In this document: positions 22,501 through 34,724 of the stretch, one piece after another | Numbering within the stretch: position 1 is the stretch's first letter | Layout of the letters: each line of letters begins with the position of its first letter | Assembly (NCBI GenBank): GCA_019454045.1 | Contig: SKCR01038153.1 | Span: 62,001-126,000 of the forward strand | Source: Zanthoxylum bungeanum | Taxonomy: Eukaryota > Streptophyta > Magnoliopsida > Sapindales > Rutaceae | Length of the DNA: 64,000 bases | Direction of reading: 5' to 3' | Program-made: the position numbers and the translations under genes | Notes under the pieces: generated by a model | Databases searched by the model: none | What the model was told of the DNA's origin: nothing | What the model saw: only the letters and a program-made list of their open reading frames with translations

Positions 22501-22945
22501 GTCTGGTCCCGTTTGAACGCGTTCTTAAACGCTATATGAACGCGAACCTTCTGTTTACCGTTCGAATTCGTTTACGAACACTACTCGAATGCGAATGTTT
22601 TTTGTTTCATTATGTCCAGTCCCATTCGAACACATTCTCAAACGCTACACGAATGCGAACCTTCTATTTACCGTTCGAACGTGTTTACTAACGCTACTCG
22701 AATGCGCACGTATTTCCTTTGTTTTATCATGCATCAAGTCTGGTCCCGTTCAAACGTGTTCTCAAACGCTATACGAACGTGAACCTTCTTTTTACCATTC
22801 AAACGCGTTTACGAACGCTACTCAAACGCGAATGTGTTTTGTTTCATTAGTTCCTGTCTCGTTCGAATGTGTTCTCAAACGTTATACGAATGAGAACCTT
22901 CTGTTTACCATTCGAACGAATTTTCAAACGCTTCACGAATGCGCA
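22501..22945 (+). repeat. Tandem repeat of about 112-127 bp rich in TTCGAA, 4 units
   Basis: Units begin at about 22505, 22617, 22744 and 22855 with GTCCCGTTTGAACGCGTTCT-like sequence, followed by AAACGCTATACGAACGCGAA. Short GTTCGAA/TTCGAACG motifs, themselves palindromic, are dense. Related motifs also occur in the U3 part of the same LTR (20250-20345) and in T3 at 53700-53740. The overlapping ORFs are by-products. Confidence 0.8.
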
Positions 22946-23346
22946 TACACTGAACTGAGTCTTTTTCATCACATGTCATGCATAATTGTTTCTTAGGTGA
23001 TTTCTCTTGTATCATGTAATCAATCATACTATTTATATCCCTGCATTTATCTATTTGATGTGTTCATGAGATGGTATTCAAGCATGATTAGGCCGTTAGT
23101 ATGTTACTTGGTTCTTAAGCATGATTTAGCCTATTTAGTTGTTCATTTTCAAGCATGATTAGTCATTTATTTTGCGTTTGGAATTTGCATTATGTTTAGG
23201 TTGTTCTTTGTTTTCCGCATTATATGATCGAAGTATGTTCATGAGATTGCTGTGTGCTATTGCATGTTCGCCGTTATGATGATTACTTTCATGCATGTGA
23301 ACCTAAAAGTTGAATACTCTTCGAAATATGTTGCTTAGGCTTGGTT

Positions 23347-23488
23347 AAATTATTGCACAAATCATTTCATTACAAGTGGCATAAGTAAGGGACCATTAGG
23401 AACCCAACGGTTTAAGGGACCATTCTGTTGGGTTCGGAATGGTCCCTTACTTATGCCACTTGTAATGAAATGATTTGTAAAATAATTT
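23347..23488. repeat. Palindrome at inverted LTR-LTR junction
   Basis: Arms 23347-23408 and 23427-23488 are inverted copies of the same Tat LTR segment (about 62 bp, nearly perfect; GGCATAAGTAAGGGACCATT against its complement). They are separated by 18 bp. The spacer contains AAGGGACCATTCT, a third, plus-oriented copy of part of the arm. It marks the meeting of T2's plus-oriented LTR and a minus-oriented LTR piece assigned to T3. Confidence 0.9.
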
Positions 23489-23569
23489 AATTGGATCTAC
23501 GCAACATATATTTCCAAGAGTATTTTATTTCTAAGTTCACAGGCATGAAAATAAAGCTCATATCTAATA
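23427..23569 (-). repeat. Minus-oriented Tat LTR fragment, probably the far side of T3's 3' LTR
   Basis: Matches 53364-53495 of the T3 5' LTR closely (GAATGGTCCCTTACTTATGCC through AAAATAAAGCTCATATCTA). It lies at the left edge of copia E3, whose right edge is in T3's 3' LTR, so it is plausibly the rest of that LTR after a deletion that also clipped E3. Confidence 0.55.
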
Positions 23570-25164
23570 CACACATTTGAATTTCAAATTCATTTGGCAT
23601 GAATTTGGCTTTCAAAAAGTCAAGCATTTAATGCTTCAACCACTCACATCACTCAATCAAGTTGTCAAGTCACATCACTCAAAGTGACAAGTTATTTGAC
23701 GCTTGAAGTGACGCTAGTTATGACTAGCGATTTGACGCTTGATTTGCCTTACGTGCCGCACTCGAATTTGAAATGTGAATGCGCGCGCAAATAATCCCGG
23801 GCTCGGGTTCGCTAATTCCAAATTAACGAATTTTCCGTTACGTCGTAATTAAATGATTAAGCCTAACGAAATCACTATTCACGTCACTAATGAATTAATT
23901 CTAAATTAATTCGTTCGCCTGAATTAAAATCTTATTTTAATTCCGCGTCGAAATCCAATTTCATTTAATATATCAAATATATTAATTGATCGATTAATTC
24001 CAAATTAATCGTTATTTCTCTTTAATGATATTTTATCCGAGATAAAATATCTCTGCAATTAATCCCAGATTAATTTTCTCTCTCATCTAATTAATCCCAG
24101 ATCAATTTAGAGTGCGAGTCATACGTCATCGGTGAATCTTTGGGAAGTGACCCATGAGATCCCCAGATATGTTGGCAGTAAATTCGGTCGTCGGACTATC
24201 CGAACACGTAAGTACCTCGTACTACGTTTATACCGATTTACAAGACAAGGTTGGCTTCTAGCAAAGCACCATGCCTACCCAATTCTCCAGAAATATCCTT
24301 ACAGGAATAAATGATCTATATCAGACGTAGTATACGTAGTATTGCGTATTTCTGTCTAGTATCGAATGATCACGTGCTAGGCCTGGGGCTGGAATTGTGT
24401 CTGCCCCGTACGAAGCACATGTTGGATGTCTGGTAACTAGTCTCTACAATCGGATAAACCTGACCTTGTCATTTTATCCCGATAGCTGCAGCATTTAAGA
24501 GAACCAGTCTTGTATCCTACGTGACCATCATCTCCACTATGACTGGAGTGATACTTCCGTCTTGACATCACACCCAACACATTACGATTCTCAATATACC
24601 CAGAATTGGCGTACACAGAACCTGTTAAAGCCCTGGACGACCGCAACCAAAGTCTATTGATTGTCGCAAGTATTAGCGGTACAAGTCTCAGGTTAAGACC
24701 AAATACACCTACCCTGATTTCGGACTTCCATAGACACAAAGTTATACTACTACCAATGGAATTCCGATGGGGTCTATCCAGAGCGAAGCTGTTTCCTCTA
24801 CCATCGGTAAAACACAACCTCTTATTACACTTGTATGAGTATCCTATACCCAAATATATGAGAACTATGTCGTTGTGCCCTCACAACGCGCACAAGTGTA
24901 ATACTAGTCTTTTACATATTTATCGATGTCCAATCTCGATAATACTCAGACTAGGGATATTTAATGATTTATCCTTCGTGGACTGATACTGTCTCATATC
25001 ATTCTCCATCCAGGAATAAATCATAAGGACCTCTCATCATTTATACATCTAGGTGATCTAATCACAAATGATAATAGTGCAATCTCCTTTGTCACATAGT
25101 TAATTTGTACAACAACACCATGATCTATACAAATAGTGACGCTTTGGGTCATAATTGTCCAACA
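23570..25164 (-). repeat. 3' LTR of E3, truncated
   Basis: Starts (minus strand) TGTTGGACAATTATGACCC at 25164 and aligns to the 5' LTR until 23570, which corresponds to about 30991. The rest of the LTR is deleted. Palindrome ladder at 23808-24107 (for example CGATTAATT-CCA-AATTAATCG, plus-strand reading). Confidence 0.85.
23808..24107 (-). repeat. Triloop palindrome ladder, E3 3' LTR copy
   Basis: Same order of dyads as in E4. Read on the plus strand, loops are CCA, CTA, CAA and CGA-like. Arms include TTCGCTAATT/AATTAACGAA and CGATTAATT/AATTAATCG. Some arms carry single mismatches. Confidence 0.75.
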
Positions 25165-25178
25165 ATCTCCCACTTGGC
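25165..25178 (-). other. E3 polypurine tract
   Basis: Plus-strand ATCTCCCACTTGG, so CCAAGTGGGAGAT precedes the LTR on the element strand. Confidence 0.75.
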
Positions 25179-25179
25179 C

Positions 25180-28100
25180 TATAGCTAGTCACTCCAGTGT
25201 CTTACACCCGAATTATGTACGGTTGGCTCAAACTGCTGAGAAATGCTTTCTTCAGCGGATTTGCATGATTATCATCTGATGTGATTTATTCGATCATCAC
25301 ATCGCCACGATGTATGATCCGAACGAATCAGATGAAGAGTCGAAGTATTTATCTGGATCGTTGATGAGACCATTAATTCTTTAGCCTGTGCTGACGCCTA
25401 GCTCAGCTGCTAACAGAACTATATCTAATTTAATTAGATTTATTTTATCGACCCAGAAGGCTTCTATTGTCGCCTCAGCTGCAGTAATAACCCGCATTTG
25501 TTGTTTATACGGTAAAAGTATCTTGCTTCGAAGATTTCCAGCTCACTGTTCCGTTATTCAAACTGTATAGTACCGTTTGTGACTTTTAGTCGTCTTATCG
25601 GTTAGGAAACTTGCTATAGTGATCCCAGTCACTTAAGGTTCTCCATCTCCATAGTTTTAGACAACATCCTTAGTTCTCTAAGATACTAACGGATGTTCTT
25701 AACATCAATCCAGTTACTATCACTTGGATTGGCCTGTTTGTGAATCCATATGCTCAAAGCGTATGAGACACCAGGTCGTGTACATTTTTCAATGTACAAA
25801 TTCTCAGAGAATTTTCTCGAAAGCCAAGCTTTCACCGATTGTTATTATGGGAATATCATTTCCAAAAAATGACATATATTATCATTATTGTATAGGACAA
25901 CCACTGTCAGTGCACTCCCACTAACCTTCTTATATACACAAGAATCATTTCGTTTTGAATTAAATCATAAACCATCATGATTACATCAAAATGATAATTC
26001 CAATAACCTATGCTTGCTTCAATCCAAACATGGATCGTATAACCTGCAAACCTTGTTTGCTAGTTTTGGTACGAAAAAACCGACATGATGTTATAAACAT
26101 CCTCCTAAAGGTTTCCTTTTCAGGAAAGTGATTTTCCCGTAAAGCTGTCATATTTCATAAATGAAACATGCAGCGTTAGCAAGCATTATCCAAATGGATT
26201 TACCATGGCAACAGGTAAAGGGTTTCGTCGTAATCAACACAATGTTGATAACGATACCTTTCCGCTAAAAGCCCAGCTTTATACGTTGGTATGTTGCCAT
26301 CCATGTACGTCTTCCACAAAGACTTATACGGTACCAATAGGCACAATGCCTTGCGGTACATCAACTAGTGTCCAAACTTGTTGATATACATGGAATCCAT
26401 TTGGGATTCATGACACTTTGTCATAATAGGGATTTGATACCTTGTATCACTTCCTCACACGTAGTCAGTGGGTATACCTCAATAAGATTGACATCTTTAT
26501 GAGGTGAGATCAGAAACCCATACCCCAGGTTGTTTTCTGACTCTCTCCGACATACGCGGTTCTTGTGTATTCAAATATTAATGGTAATAGTTTCATCCTT
26601 GATGAACTATTTATGTTCCATTATGATTCGGTGCCTTGGACAGTATTACTCCATTTTTATCGAGTTTTACTATCCTCCTACTTACCACTGCATATCGGTA
26701 TTCCTCTTAGGAAAACCGCATGGTGAGCAATAATTTAATTGTTCTCTTGTGAGTTGTATAAGTACAATACTTATGGTATCCCTAGGATAACCTACAATTG
26801 GCACTTATCCAATTTGGGTTCTAGTTTGGTATCATCCAAACATATGCCAAGCATACCCAAAATATCAGGAATGAGAAACCCGGTTTCGTTCCTATTCATA
26901 TCTAATATGAAATCTGTCAAACAGATTTTAATGGAACCTTATTCTAAATAAGTTCTTGCATTGTTAATGCTTATCTGTTGAAGGAAATGGTAGCTCAGAG
27001 CGACTCATGATTAACCTTATTATGTCTAACAAAATTCGGTTACTCAGTTCGGACACACCGTCAATTGACGTGTTCCAGGAGGAGTCCTCATAGAAAGAAT
27101 ACTATACTCTTTCTAGTATATAAGAAACTTATTGCTTAAGTATTTTCCATTATGGTCATACCGTGACGGTCTAATACTTTAGCCGATCTGTTTGTCTATT
27201 TCGTGTCGAAACTTAAAAGTTTCCGATTTGTGTTTCAAAAGAAACACATAACCATAACGCGATGCTACATCCGTAAGGGTCATGAAATATTCATATCCAC
27301 CCCTAGCCTAGCTAGACATGGGTCCACTTGCTTCACTATGAACTAGGGCTAACAGATTGGTGGCATTAAAACTTTTACCAAGTAAATGTGTTATAGGCAC
27401 TTTGCCCAATGAACTAGATTCGTAGACTTTATTTGAATGGAATCAAATTAGTCCTAGTACCCACTCTTCGAAAGTGTGGAAATATGATTCTTGTTTAATT
27501 GTGTCACAGACAACAATGCCACAATTAGTTTCTTAACTGATCAAATCAGTTCGAGCTATTTGTTTGTCACGTTATACGTTTGAGATTTATTTATATTCAA
27601 AATATAAATATTGTTATTCACATCTAATGTGTTTATCTCAATATCATCTTTATATAATAAAACACTTTAGTGTTCTAGAATATAAAGGTTCACCCGCAGT
27701 GGGTCAAACACTGATATATAGATAATGTTTCTAGTCAAACTAGTTACATTATAACAGTTCCAAATTTAGGTACACACCCGAGGGTAGTTCCTAAAATTAG
27801 GTATCTACGGTTAAAACAGCGACTTTCGTCCCGTTTCCAATCACAGATTAATCTCGATTGAAGTCAGTATCCTGTTCAAAACAGATTCTGAACATCAATA
27901 CATATATATCACACTAAGTATCTAAAATCCAATTTTAATACTAGTATGGAATATATTTATGACAATCATATTTGAAGTCAGAGCCTTGCTCGTCTTCAAT
28001 TCCTTCATGTCTGCTTTGTCCAAACGGCAGTCACGCTTCCGCAATCATGTTTGCCATATTTAAGCAGACATTTTGGGATATGTCATTTATCTTCCTAGAA

Positions 28101-28200
28101 GATTATAATGATTTTGCCTTTGCCCTTTTCATATTCCAGTAGCCTTTGGCCAAGCCTCAAGTTTCTAGAATATCGAAGTAAGGTGCGCCTTGCGCTACTT
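25180..28200 (-). pseudogene. Copia gag-pol remnants of E3
   Basis: On the minus strand: RNase H end near 25200-25700, RT near 25860-26530, integrase near 26990-27550, gag knuckle zone near 28000-28100. At the RT catalytic box the codons read Y-N-N-D, so the first catalytic Asp is Asn. The RT-to-RNase H join seen in E1 recurs at about 25780-25800 (TACATTGAAAAATGTACACG on the element strand). No frame exceeds 70 codons. Confidence 0.7.
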
Positions 28201-28499
28201 GCCTTATTTCAACTTTGACTTTATCTCCTTGAGAATAGTCATTAACTCTCCAAGAGTTAAGTATTGCAATTTAGTACTTCTAAGATTCCATGAAGATCCT
28301 TCAATTTCATTATCATACTTTAAGGATCTAATCCTTAGTTCTGATTCAGAAATTAAAGAGTCTACTGCGACAAGCTTAATGGATTAAGCACTAAGGTTAT
28401 CATCACATAAATCTTCCAAAGATTATGCTCTACTATTTGCTTAACTCCGGGCTTAGGCATAATATGTTATTTTATCAAATAAAGTAACTTATTATTTTC

Positions 28500-30545
28500 C
28501 AGGACCATCCTGAAATTTATTCCCAATTTGAAAATTAAACCATTTAAATACATTTTCCCTAGGATTATGTTTTAAATGTCAATCTTTCAATTTTATCTTG
28601 ATTTTAATAGTCCAACTATTTAATCAACGATTAAGGTACTATTTATTATAATGATTACAATAGTCCAACTATTTAATCAACTATAATTTAATAGATTAAA
28701 ATCAATTATATTGATTACTATAATCCAATTATAAAATCAACTATCCTATTTATTAAAAAACGTTTAAATATTAGTCCAACTAACATTTAATTTATTTGAC
28801 GAAATGATATTCGTTTGAGCGCGTATGGCAAGTAATTAAACGAGTATTGCAAATTCAATTCTTGCCTCCCACTATTATTCGGTGAGCCTCTAACCCTCTA
28901 TCGAGTACTCGGGAAACCGCGTTTCCTAGTGGGTTAGGATCCCGTTAAATATCACACAATCTTGACTTTGGCCAACAAATTGTATGATAATTAACTAGGT
29001 AGATCTCTAAGATCGATTGGATCCAATCCAATTCCTAGATCCGGTAGGGGGACATCCAAGGCCGAAATATATATCTTATATATGCCAATATATCCAATGT
29101 ATTACCTAACCTTTTTCCTCTGAATCAACTAAGCATTTGCTTTGGCACAACAAACTTAGTGATCCCAGTTATGCGCGACCCATTGACCATGGAAAGCTTC
29201 GTAATCAATGTCGATGGACAAGAAGTGGTCTTGACTTTGGCCAACAAACCACAACTTAGACAAGACACCGATATGGAACAAAGCTCTTGTGATTCAAACA
29301 CATCCTCGACGGACAAAGGCCTTGACTTTGGACAACAAGCCAATGCCAGTCTCGGATCTTGAGTGAGAATCACTCAATGGAAGGAAAAACGCTTAATATT
29401 TTGCGAGGGTTTTTCTAGTGCAAATTGGCAACCAATTTATTATCTTTGTTAAGGTCTCATCATCATACACCCTTAAACATGCATTCTAAACACATAATAA
29501 AGCGCATATGAAAAAATAATAATGATATGCGGATGGATACTTTACACATTGATCCTAGATCAAATCTCTCCCTTTCTCTCTCCCGCTAGCACATGTATTA
29601 CTTACACCCGTTACACGACACTTCTAAAGAAACCTCATTTACATTGAGGGGAATAGGTGAGAAGAGAATACAATAATGAGGTAATAAGGCTGGACACGCA
29701 GGTCCAATTTAATAAATCAAATTTATTACAAAAATTTCTAAAATTGTCCCACCCATCTAATATCCATCCGATATACATTCACACAAGCATGTTATCAATC
29801 AATCTAATCAAATTAATTAATCTAAAAATTAGTGACCATCCAATGTTCAAACAACAATTTGATTTTGGGCAAGTTAAACTCGTTTTGCGAATAAGTACTC
29901 AAAGTACGAATTCTCGAAAAAAATTAAACTACACAATTAAATCCAATTCAATTTGTATTTAATTCTAATTCACTATTTAATTCCAAATTAAATACTACAC
30001 TTTATTAATAAACTTTTCACGACTTAAATTCCAAATTTAATCGCAACGGGTCTCAAAGCCCGATTAACGTCCAACGTCGATTTAATTAAAGTCCAATGGG
30101 CTTTTAATTAATTTCTTTAAGGCGTGGACTTTTGGTCAACTCAGGTCAAACCGAATAACCAAAATCCAATCCGGGAATTACCCCATAAGCCCATAAATCA
30201 ATTTTGGCCCATTAGGCCCAATTAAACTTTAAAGGTCCATTAAGTCGCATTTGGGCTTTATGGAGGTGGTTTTGGGCCCAATTGGATCCAATCCATTTGG
30301 CCTAAACCCATCTTTGTACAACAAAGCCCAACAAGCCCAATTACAACACTACATATGGCACTTCTCATTCGGCCAAGCCTACTCAATTTGGGGAAAAATG
30401 TTCCAAACAAAAATTCATGAAATTGATCCAATCAATATTCAATTAAACATGTATTAAGCATACTCAAACATCCAATTCATTCAAATCATGCTCAAATATA
30501 AATTACCCAAATTTTAAGCCCTAAACTTTTTCATGCTCAAACCTT
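28500..30545 (-). other. E3 non-coding leader
   Basis: No gene. Carries the family blocks: TAGTCCAACTATTTAATCAA array (28590-28760), CTTGACTTTGGCCAACAA motifs (about 28960, 29230, 29320) and GGCCCAATTGGATCC-type runs (30060-30300). Nothing else recognised. Confidence 0.6.
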
Positions 30546-30558
30546 GCTCTAGATGCCA
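30546..30558 (-). other. E3 primer-binding site
   Basis: Minus strand TGGCATCTAGAGC, one base past the LTR end ACCAACA. Diverged from TGGTATCAGAGC of E2. Confidence 0.7.
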
Positions 30559-30559
30559 T

Positions 30560-32583
30560 TGTTGGTTTCTATTAAGGTCCCAAGATCAATAATAAGCATG
30601 AAATACGTGCGAATACAAATCGAAGAAGTTGCGGAATACTCACATCGATCGGTTAAGCGACGCTTCGATGAAAAAACTCCATTTCTGCTCCATAGACTGC
30701 TCACGGCAGTAGCAGTGAAGTCCTCACTGTTTCAGCCTTCAATCAACAAGAAACCAAGCTCCAAGCTTCGTCATTTAATTCCCAGCTCATGGGTGGACTT
30801 CCCTATCACCTTCGCATGTCTCGTAAGTGTGCTAGAACTTATGATTTTGCCACAAAATCCCACTCTTGCTTCCCTTCACTGTCTCGGCATTGATAGAAAC
30901 CAGTGAGCTATTTTGCCTCCATGGGCGTGTGAGAGAGAGATGAGTGAAAGAAAGAGAGTTGTGTTTGGTTGTTCCAAATTTGTGTATCTTATACACACAT
31001 TTGAATTTCAAATTCATTTTGCATGAATTTGGCTTTCAAAAATTCAAGCATTTAATGTTTCAACCACTCACATCACTCAATCAAGTTGTCAAGTCACATC
31101 ACTCAAAGTGACAAGTGATTTGACGCTTGAAGTGACGCTAGTTACGACTAGCGATTTGACTCTTGATTTGACTTGCGTGCCGCACTCGAATTCAAAATGT
31201 GAATGCGCTCGAAATAATCTCGGGCTCGGGTTCGCTAATTCCAAATTAACGAATTTTCCATTGCGTCGTAATTAAATGATTACGCCTAGTAAAAGCACTA
31301 TTCACATCGCTAACGAATTAATTCTAAATTAATTCATTCGCCTGAATTAAAATCTAATTTTAATTCCGCGTCGAAATCCAATTTCGTTTAAAATATCAAA
31401 TATATTAATTAATCGATTAATTCCAAATTAATCGTTATCTCTCTTTAATGATATTTTATCCCAGATAAAATATCTCCGCAATTAATCCCAGATTAATTTT
31501 CTCTCTCATCTAATTAATCCCAGATTAATTTAGAGTGCGAGTCATACGTCATCGGTGAATCTTTGGGAAGTGACATATGAGATCCTCGGATATGTTGGTA
31601 GTAAATTCGGTCGTCGGACTATCCGAACACGTAAGTACCTCGTACTACATTTATACCGATTTACAAGACAAGGTTGGCTTCTAGTAAAGCACCATGCCTA
31701 CCCAATTCTCCAGAAATATCCTTACAGGAATAAAGGATCTATATCAGGCGTAGTATACGTAGTATTGCGTATTTCTGTCCAGTATCGAATGATCACGTGC
31801 TAGGCCTGGGGCTGGAATTGTGTCTGCCCCAAACGAAGCACATGTCGGATGTCTGGTGACTAGTCTCTATAATTGGATAAACCTGACCTTGTCATTTTAT
31901 CCCGATAGCTGCAGCATTTAAGAGAACCAGTCATGTATCCTATGTGACCATCATCTCCACTATGACTGGAGTGATATTTCCGTCTTGACATCACACCCAA
32001 CACACTACGATTCTCAATATACCCAGCATTGGCGTACACAGAACCTTTTAAAGCCCTGGACGACCGCAACCAAAGTATATTGATTGTCGCAAGTATTTGC
32101 GGTGCAAGTCTCAGGTTAAGACTAAATACACCTACCCTGATTTCGGACTTCCATAGACACATAGTCATACTACCAATGGAATTCTGATGGGTCTATCCAG
32201 AGCGAAGCTGTTTCCTGTACCATCGGTAAAACACAACCTCCTATTACACTTGTATGAGTATCCTATACCCAAATATATGAGAACTATGTCGTTGTGCCCT
32301 CACAACGCGCACAAGTGTAATACTAGTCTTTTACGTATTTATCGATGTCCAATCTCGATAATACTCTGACTAGGGATATTTAATGATTTATCCTTCGTGG
32401 ACGGATACTGTCTCATATCATTCTCTGTCCAGGAAAAAATCATAGGCATCTCTCATCATTTATACATCTAGGTGATCTAATCACAAATGATAAGAGTGCA
32501 ATCTCCTTTGTCACATAGTTAATTTGTACAACAACACCATGATCTGTACAAATAGTAACGCTATGGGTCATAATTGTCCAACA
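30560..32583 (-). repeat. 5' LTR of E3 (2,024 bp)
   Basis: Minus strand starts TGTTGGACAATTATGACCC at 32583 and ends ACCAACA at 30560. Contains a palindrome ladder at 31228-31530. More diverged from its partner than the E4 pair is, consistent with an older insertion. Confidence 0.85.
31228..31530 (-). repeat. Triloop palindrome ladder, E3 5' LTR copy
   Basis: Plus-strand reading shows TTCGCTAATT-CCA-AATTAACGAA, AACGAATTAATT-CTA-AATTAATTCATT, ATTAAAAT-CTA-ATTTTAAT, CGATTAATT-CCA-AATTAATCG, ATATTTTATC-CCA-GATAAAATAT and AATTAATC-CCA-GATTAATT, in the same order as elsewhere. Confidence 0.85.
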
Positions 32584-33295
32584 AATTAGCAGTGTTTAAG
32601 TTTGTGACTTGGGGGTTCTTCGTGGATCCATGTGAGTTGTTTGTGGCTGTGAAGATTAGGGTTTTCTCGTCAATGTGTTTTAGGGTTTGGCAGGTTTGTG
32701 AAGTCATTGAGAGCAAGAGGGGAGAGAGGGAACCGAGAGTTGTCGAGTGTGAAAAGCCAAGGGACCTTAGGGTTTTTGTGTTTTCTTTATATAAGAGTGG
32801 GCTAGGGTTAGGGTTGTGCATGGATTTTCAAAAGGAAACAAATCAAGTAAATAAGATATGTGCTTAATTAAGTTATTTAGGGAAATAATATTGTGTAATT
32901 TTGGCAGGGAATATCTTTAATTTGGTGAGTGATTTATTTAATTTAGGAATGAGATTTGTTTTGATTTTAATTGGATTTGATTGGATTTAATTGGATTTAA
33001 TTTAATTTGACATGTGTTTTAAATGTGTTTAAATATTTTTGGATGTGATTTAATGGGCTTTGAGGCTTTTTGGTGGGCTTGGTGTGGATTGCGGGGTTTT
33101 GGGCTAAAGATGAATTTAAAAACAGAGATCTAACAAGCAAACCCGCAGCTAAGCAAATGAATTAAGTCCAACAAGGTATCAATTTCTCACTTTTCACTTC
33201 CGACGTCCGTTTCCCGCGACTTCCAAAACTTAAAGAGTATTGCCTCCATGTGAGACTCATCATCGGGACTTATATGCAAAAATGCAGTGCCTACA
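32584..33295 (-). repeat. T3 3' LTR, first 712 bp
   Basis: Starts TGTAGGCACTGCATTTTTGC on the minus strand at 33295, just after the purine tract. It matches T1 (2900-3053) and T2 (18002-18018 plus 20122-20220). A minus-strand TATA candidate TTATATAAAG is at about 32786-32795. Cut at 32584 by E3. Confidence 0.75.
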
Positions 33296-33309
33296 GTCGC
33301 CCCCACTTT
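33296..33309 (-). other. T3 polypurine tract
   Basis: Minus strand AAAGTGGGGGCGAC, adjacent to the LTR start. Confidence 0.8.
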
Positions 33310-33419
33310 GATGGGACTTGTGCAGTGTGTAACAATGACAATCCTATCAAAGTTATACAACGTATTTTTACTTACCTGGCTCGCCAGCTGCCACCTGACT
33401 TGCCTGCTGCTTCGAACTG

Positions 33420-33562
33420 AGTTGATCTGGTGGTCCATTTTCGAACTGTGCTCCATTTTTGGAGTGCCATTTTCGGCATCTGTTGTGTGTGCTCCATTTT
33501 TAGAGCGCCATTTTCGGATTCTGTTGTTTGTGCTCCATTTTTGGAGTGCCATTTTCGGCATC
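33420..33562 (-). repeat. Minisatellite B, left part
   Basis: About three units of CCATTTTCGGCATCTGTTGTGTG type, continuing at 40292 after element G1. The last five bases GCATC (33558-33562) are the left target duplication of G1. Confidence 0.85.
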
Positions 33563-34724
33563 TGACCGGCGTAAACACACACATATAACGCAAGCGCATG
33601 TATCGTTCAAGTATTATAAAAATATCGATCCCACGAGGACTTAATTCCTACAGTTGTTATTAATTATTGATATTATTTATTTACACGTATCCAATTATAT
33701 GGAGAAGAGAATGATTTTTTGATTGGTTGGTTGAATGTGGTTTTCCTTAATTAAAATAAATAAAATAAACAAAAGAAAATACTAAGGAAAATAAAAAAAG
33801 ACTCAAAGATCTAGGGTTGTGAATCTTTCTAATATCTTTTAAAAGATGAAGTGATTATTTTATGTTTGTGTAATAAATCGGTTTACTAACCTGGAACACG
33901 AAATTATGCGAAAGCCTTTGTCGATGGTCAGACGCAAATACCCAGTTTAACCCAATTGAACCATATGTCTATGTCAACCAAATTATCTGGATTCATTAAG
34001 TTTAAGTTCCAATTATGGCTACCCCCGCCCGACAGGTATATGTCTATCCTGTAAGGAAATCTATTAAAGGGTTATCTATCCTCAAGGAAGATCGTGGGCT
34101 ATTAAGTCTAAGGCTAAAACCTAAAATCCCTATGTCTAGTTCATTTTAGATTTACCATATCAATCTTATTGGTGATCAGACAACAAGAAGCATTAAGCTT
34201 AAGACTTAATAAGTAAACCTTTAAATTACACAAACTATAAAATAACCTCTTATAAACCGGTGATATTAGAATTCATCACAACCCCAGATAACTAACACAT
34301 AACTAGAGCTAGTAAAAACTTAAAAGTAAAAGACATAAAGTAAAAATGCTGAAAAGTAAAAGTTGAAAAGTAAAATAAAATAAAATAAAATAAAATGCTA
34401 AGGTAAAAAGATCAACTTTTACTATTTACTATTTAGATATCTCCTTTAATATAATATATTAATTTGTGATTATTTAACCAACCAGCCATATAGGCGGTAA
34501 CCTGATTAAGTCAAATTAAGTCCAACCAGCCATAAAGGCGGAACCAAAATAAACCTTCCATATAGGCGGTAAGAAAATTTAATTACCAACCGACCAATCT
34601 GGCTGTATCATTTTTAAGTCAATATTTTAAATAGTGAATATATTATATTTAAGGGAGATTAATCTAAATAGTAACAGTAAAAAAATTACATTTTCACCCT
34701 AGCTGGGGAAGTTACCTCCTAATT
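33563..34724 (-). repeat. G1 3' LTR, U5-side portion
   Basis: Aligns closely with 38353-39520 from TGACCGGCGTAAACACACAC through CTAGCTGGGGAAGTTACCTCC, then homology stops. The U3 side with the promoter seen in the 5' LTR is absent here, as if a deletion joined 3' UTR to mid-LTR. A small indel difference lies in the AAAATAAAAT tract (34370-34395). It includes three CCAGCCATATAGGCGGTAA-like short repeats (34485-34575), of which the 5' LTR keeps fewer. Confidence 0.75.

Larger units (their letters stand above)
15673..23413 (+). mobile_element. Tat-lineage Ty3/gypsy element T2, 3' half
   Basis: Plus strand, in order: archaeal-type RNase H tail and integrase (15680-17153), short 3' UTR, minisatellite A (17330-17876), polypurine tract, and a 3' LTR that starts at 18002 and is interrupted by a copia solo LTR. 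Everything upstream of the RNase H tail is missing at the junction with E2 (15672/15673). The LTR is cut at about 23413, before its expected CCTATA end. It is the only Tat copy here that retains pol and links the LTR family to a lineage. Confidence 0.8.
18002..23413 (+). repeat. 3' LTR of T2, interrupted by a solo copia LTR
   Basis: Starts TGCAGGCACTGCATTTT at 18002, is split at 18018 by the solo LTR, and resumes at 20122. It holds the promoter region (TATA near 20674), leader (20700-21180), a segment starting GGTTAGACCTGAGGGCAC shared with T1 and T3, then tandem repeats (21500-22400 and 22501-22945). It breaks off after AACCCAACGGTTT at 23413. T2's own LTR sequence is about 3.3 kb. Confidence 0.75.
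23570..32583 (-). mobile_element. Copia element E3, nearly full length, decayed
   Basis: Minus-strand member of the E1 family: 5' LTR 30560-32583, PBS 30546-30558, leader about 28500-30545, gag to RNase H remnants about 28200-25180, purine tract, and 3' LTR 23570-25164 missing about 430 bp of its end. Inserted in the 3' LTR of T3 (junction 32583/32584). The left target duplication is lost with the deletion at 23569/23570. It has the family RT-RNase H deletion. Confidence 0.85.

Noticed and set aside
24437..24853. 138-codon ORF recurring in other LTRs (31860-32168, 44201-44443)
   Set aside because: It recurs because the LTR recurs. The frame is interrupted differently in each copy and has no domain, so a conserved LTR protein is not supported.
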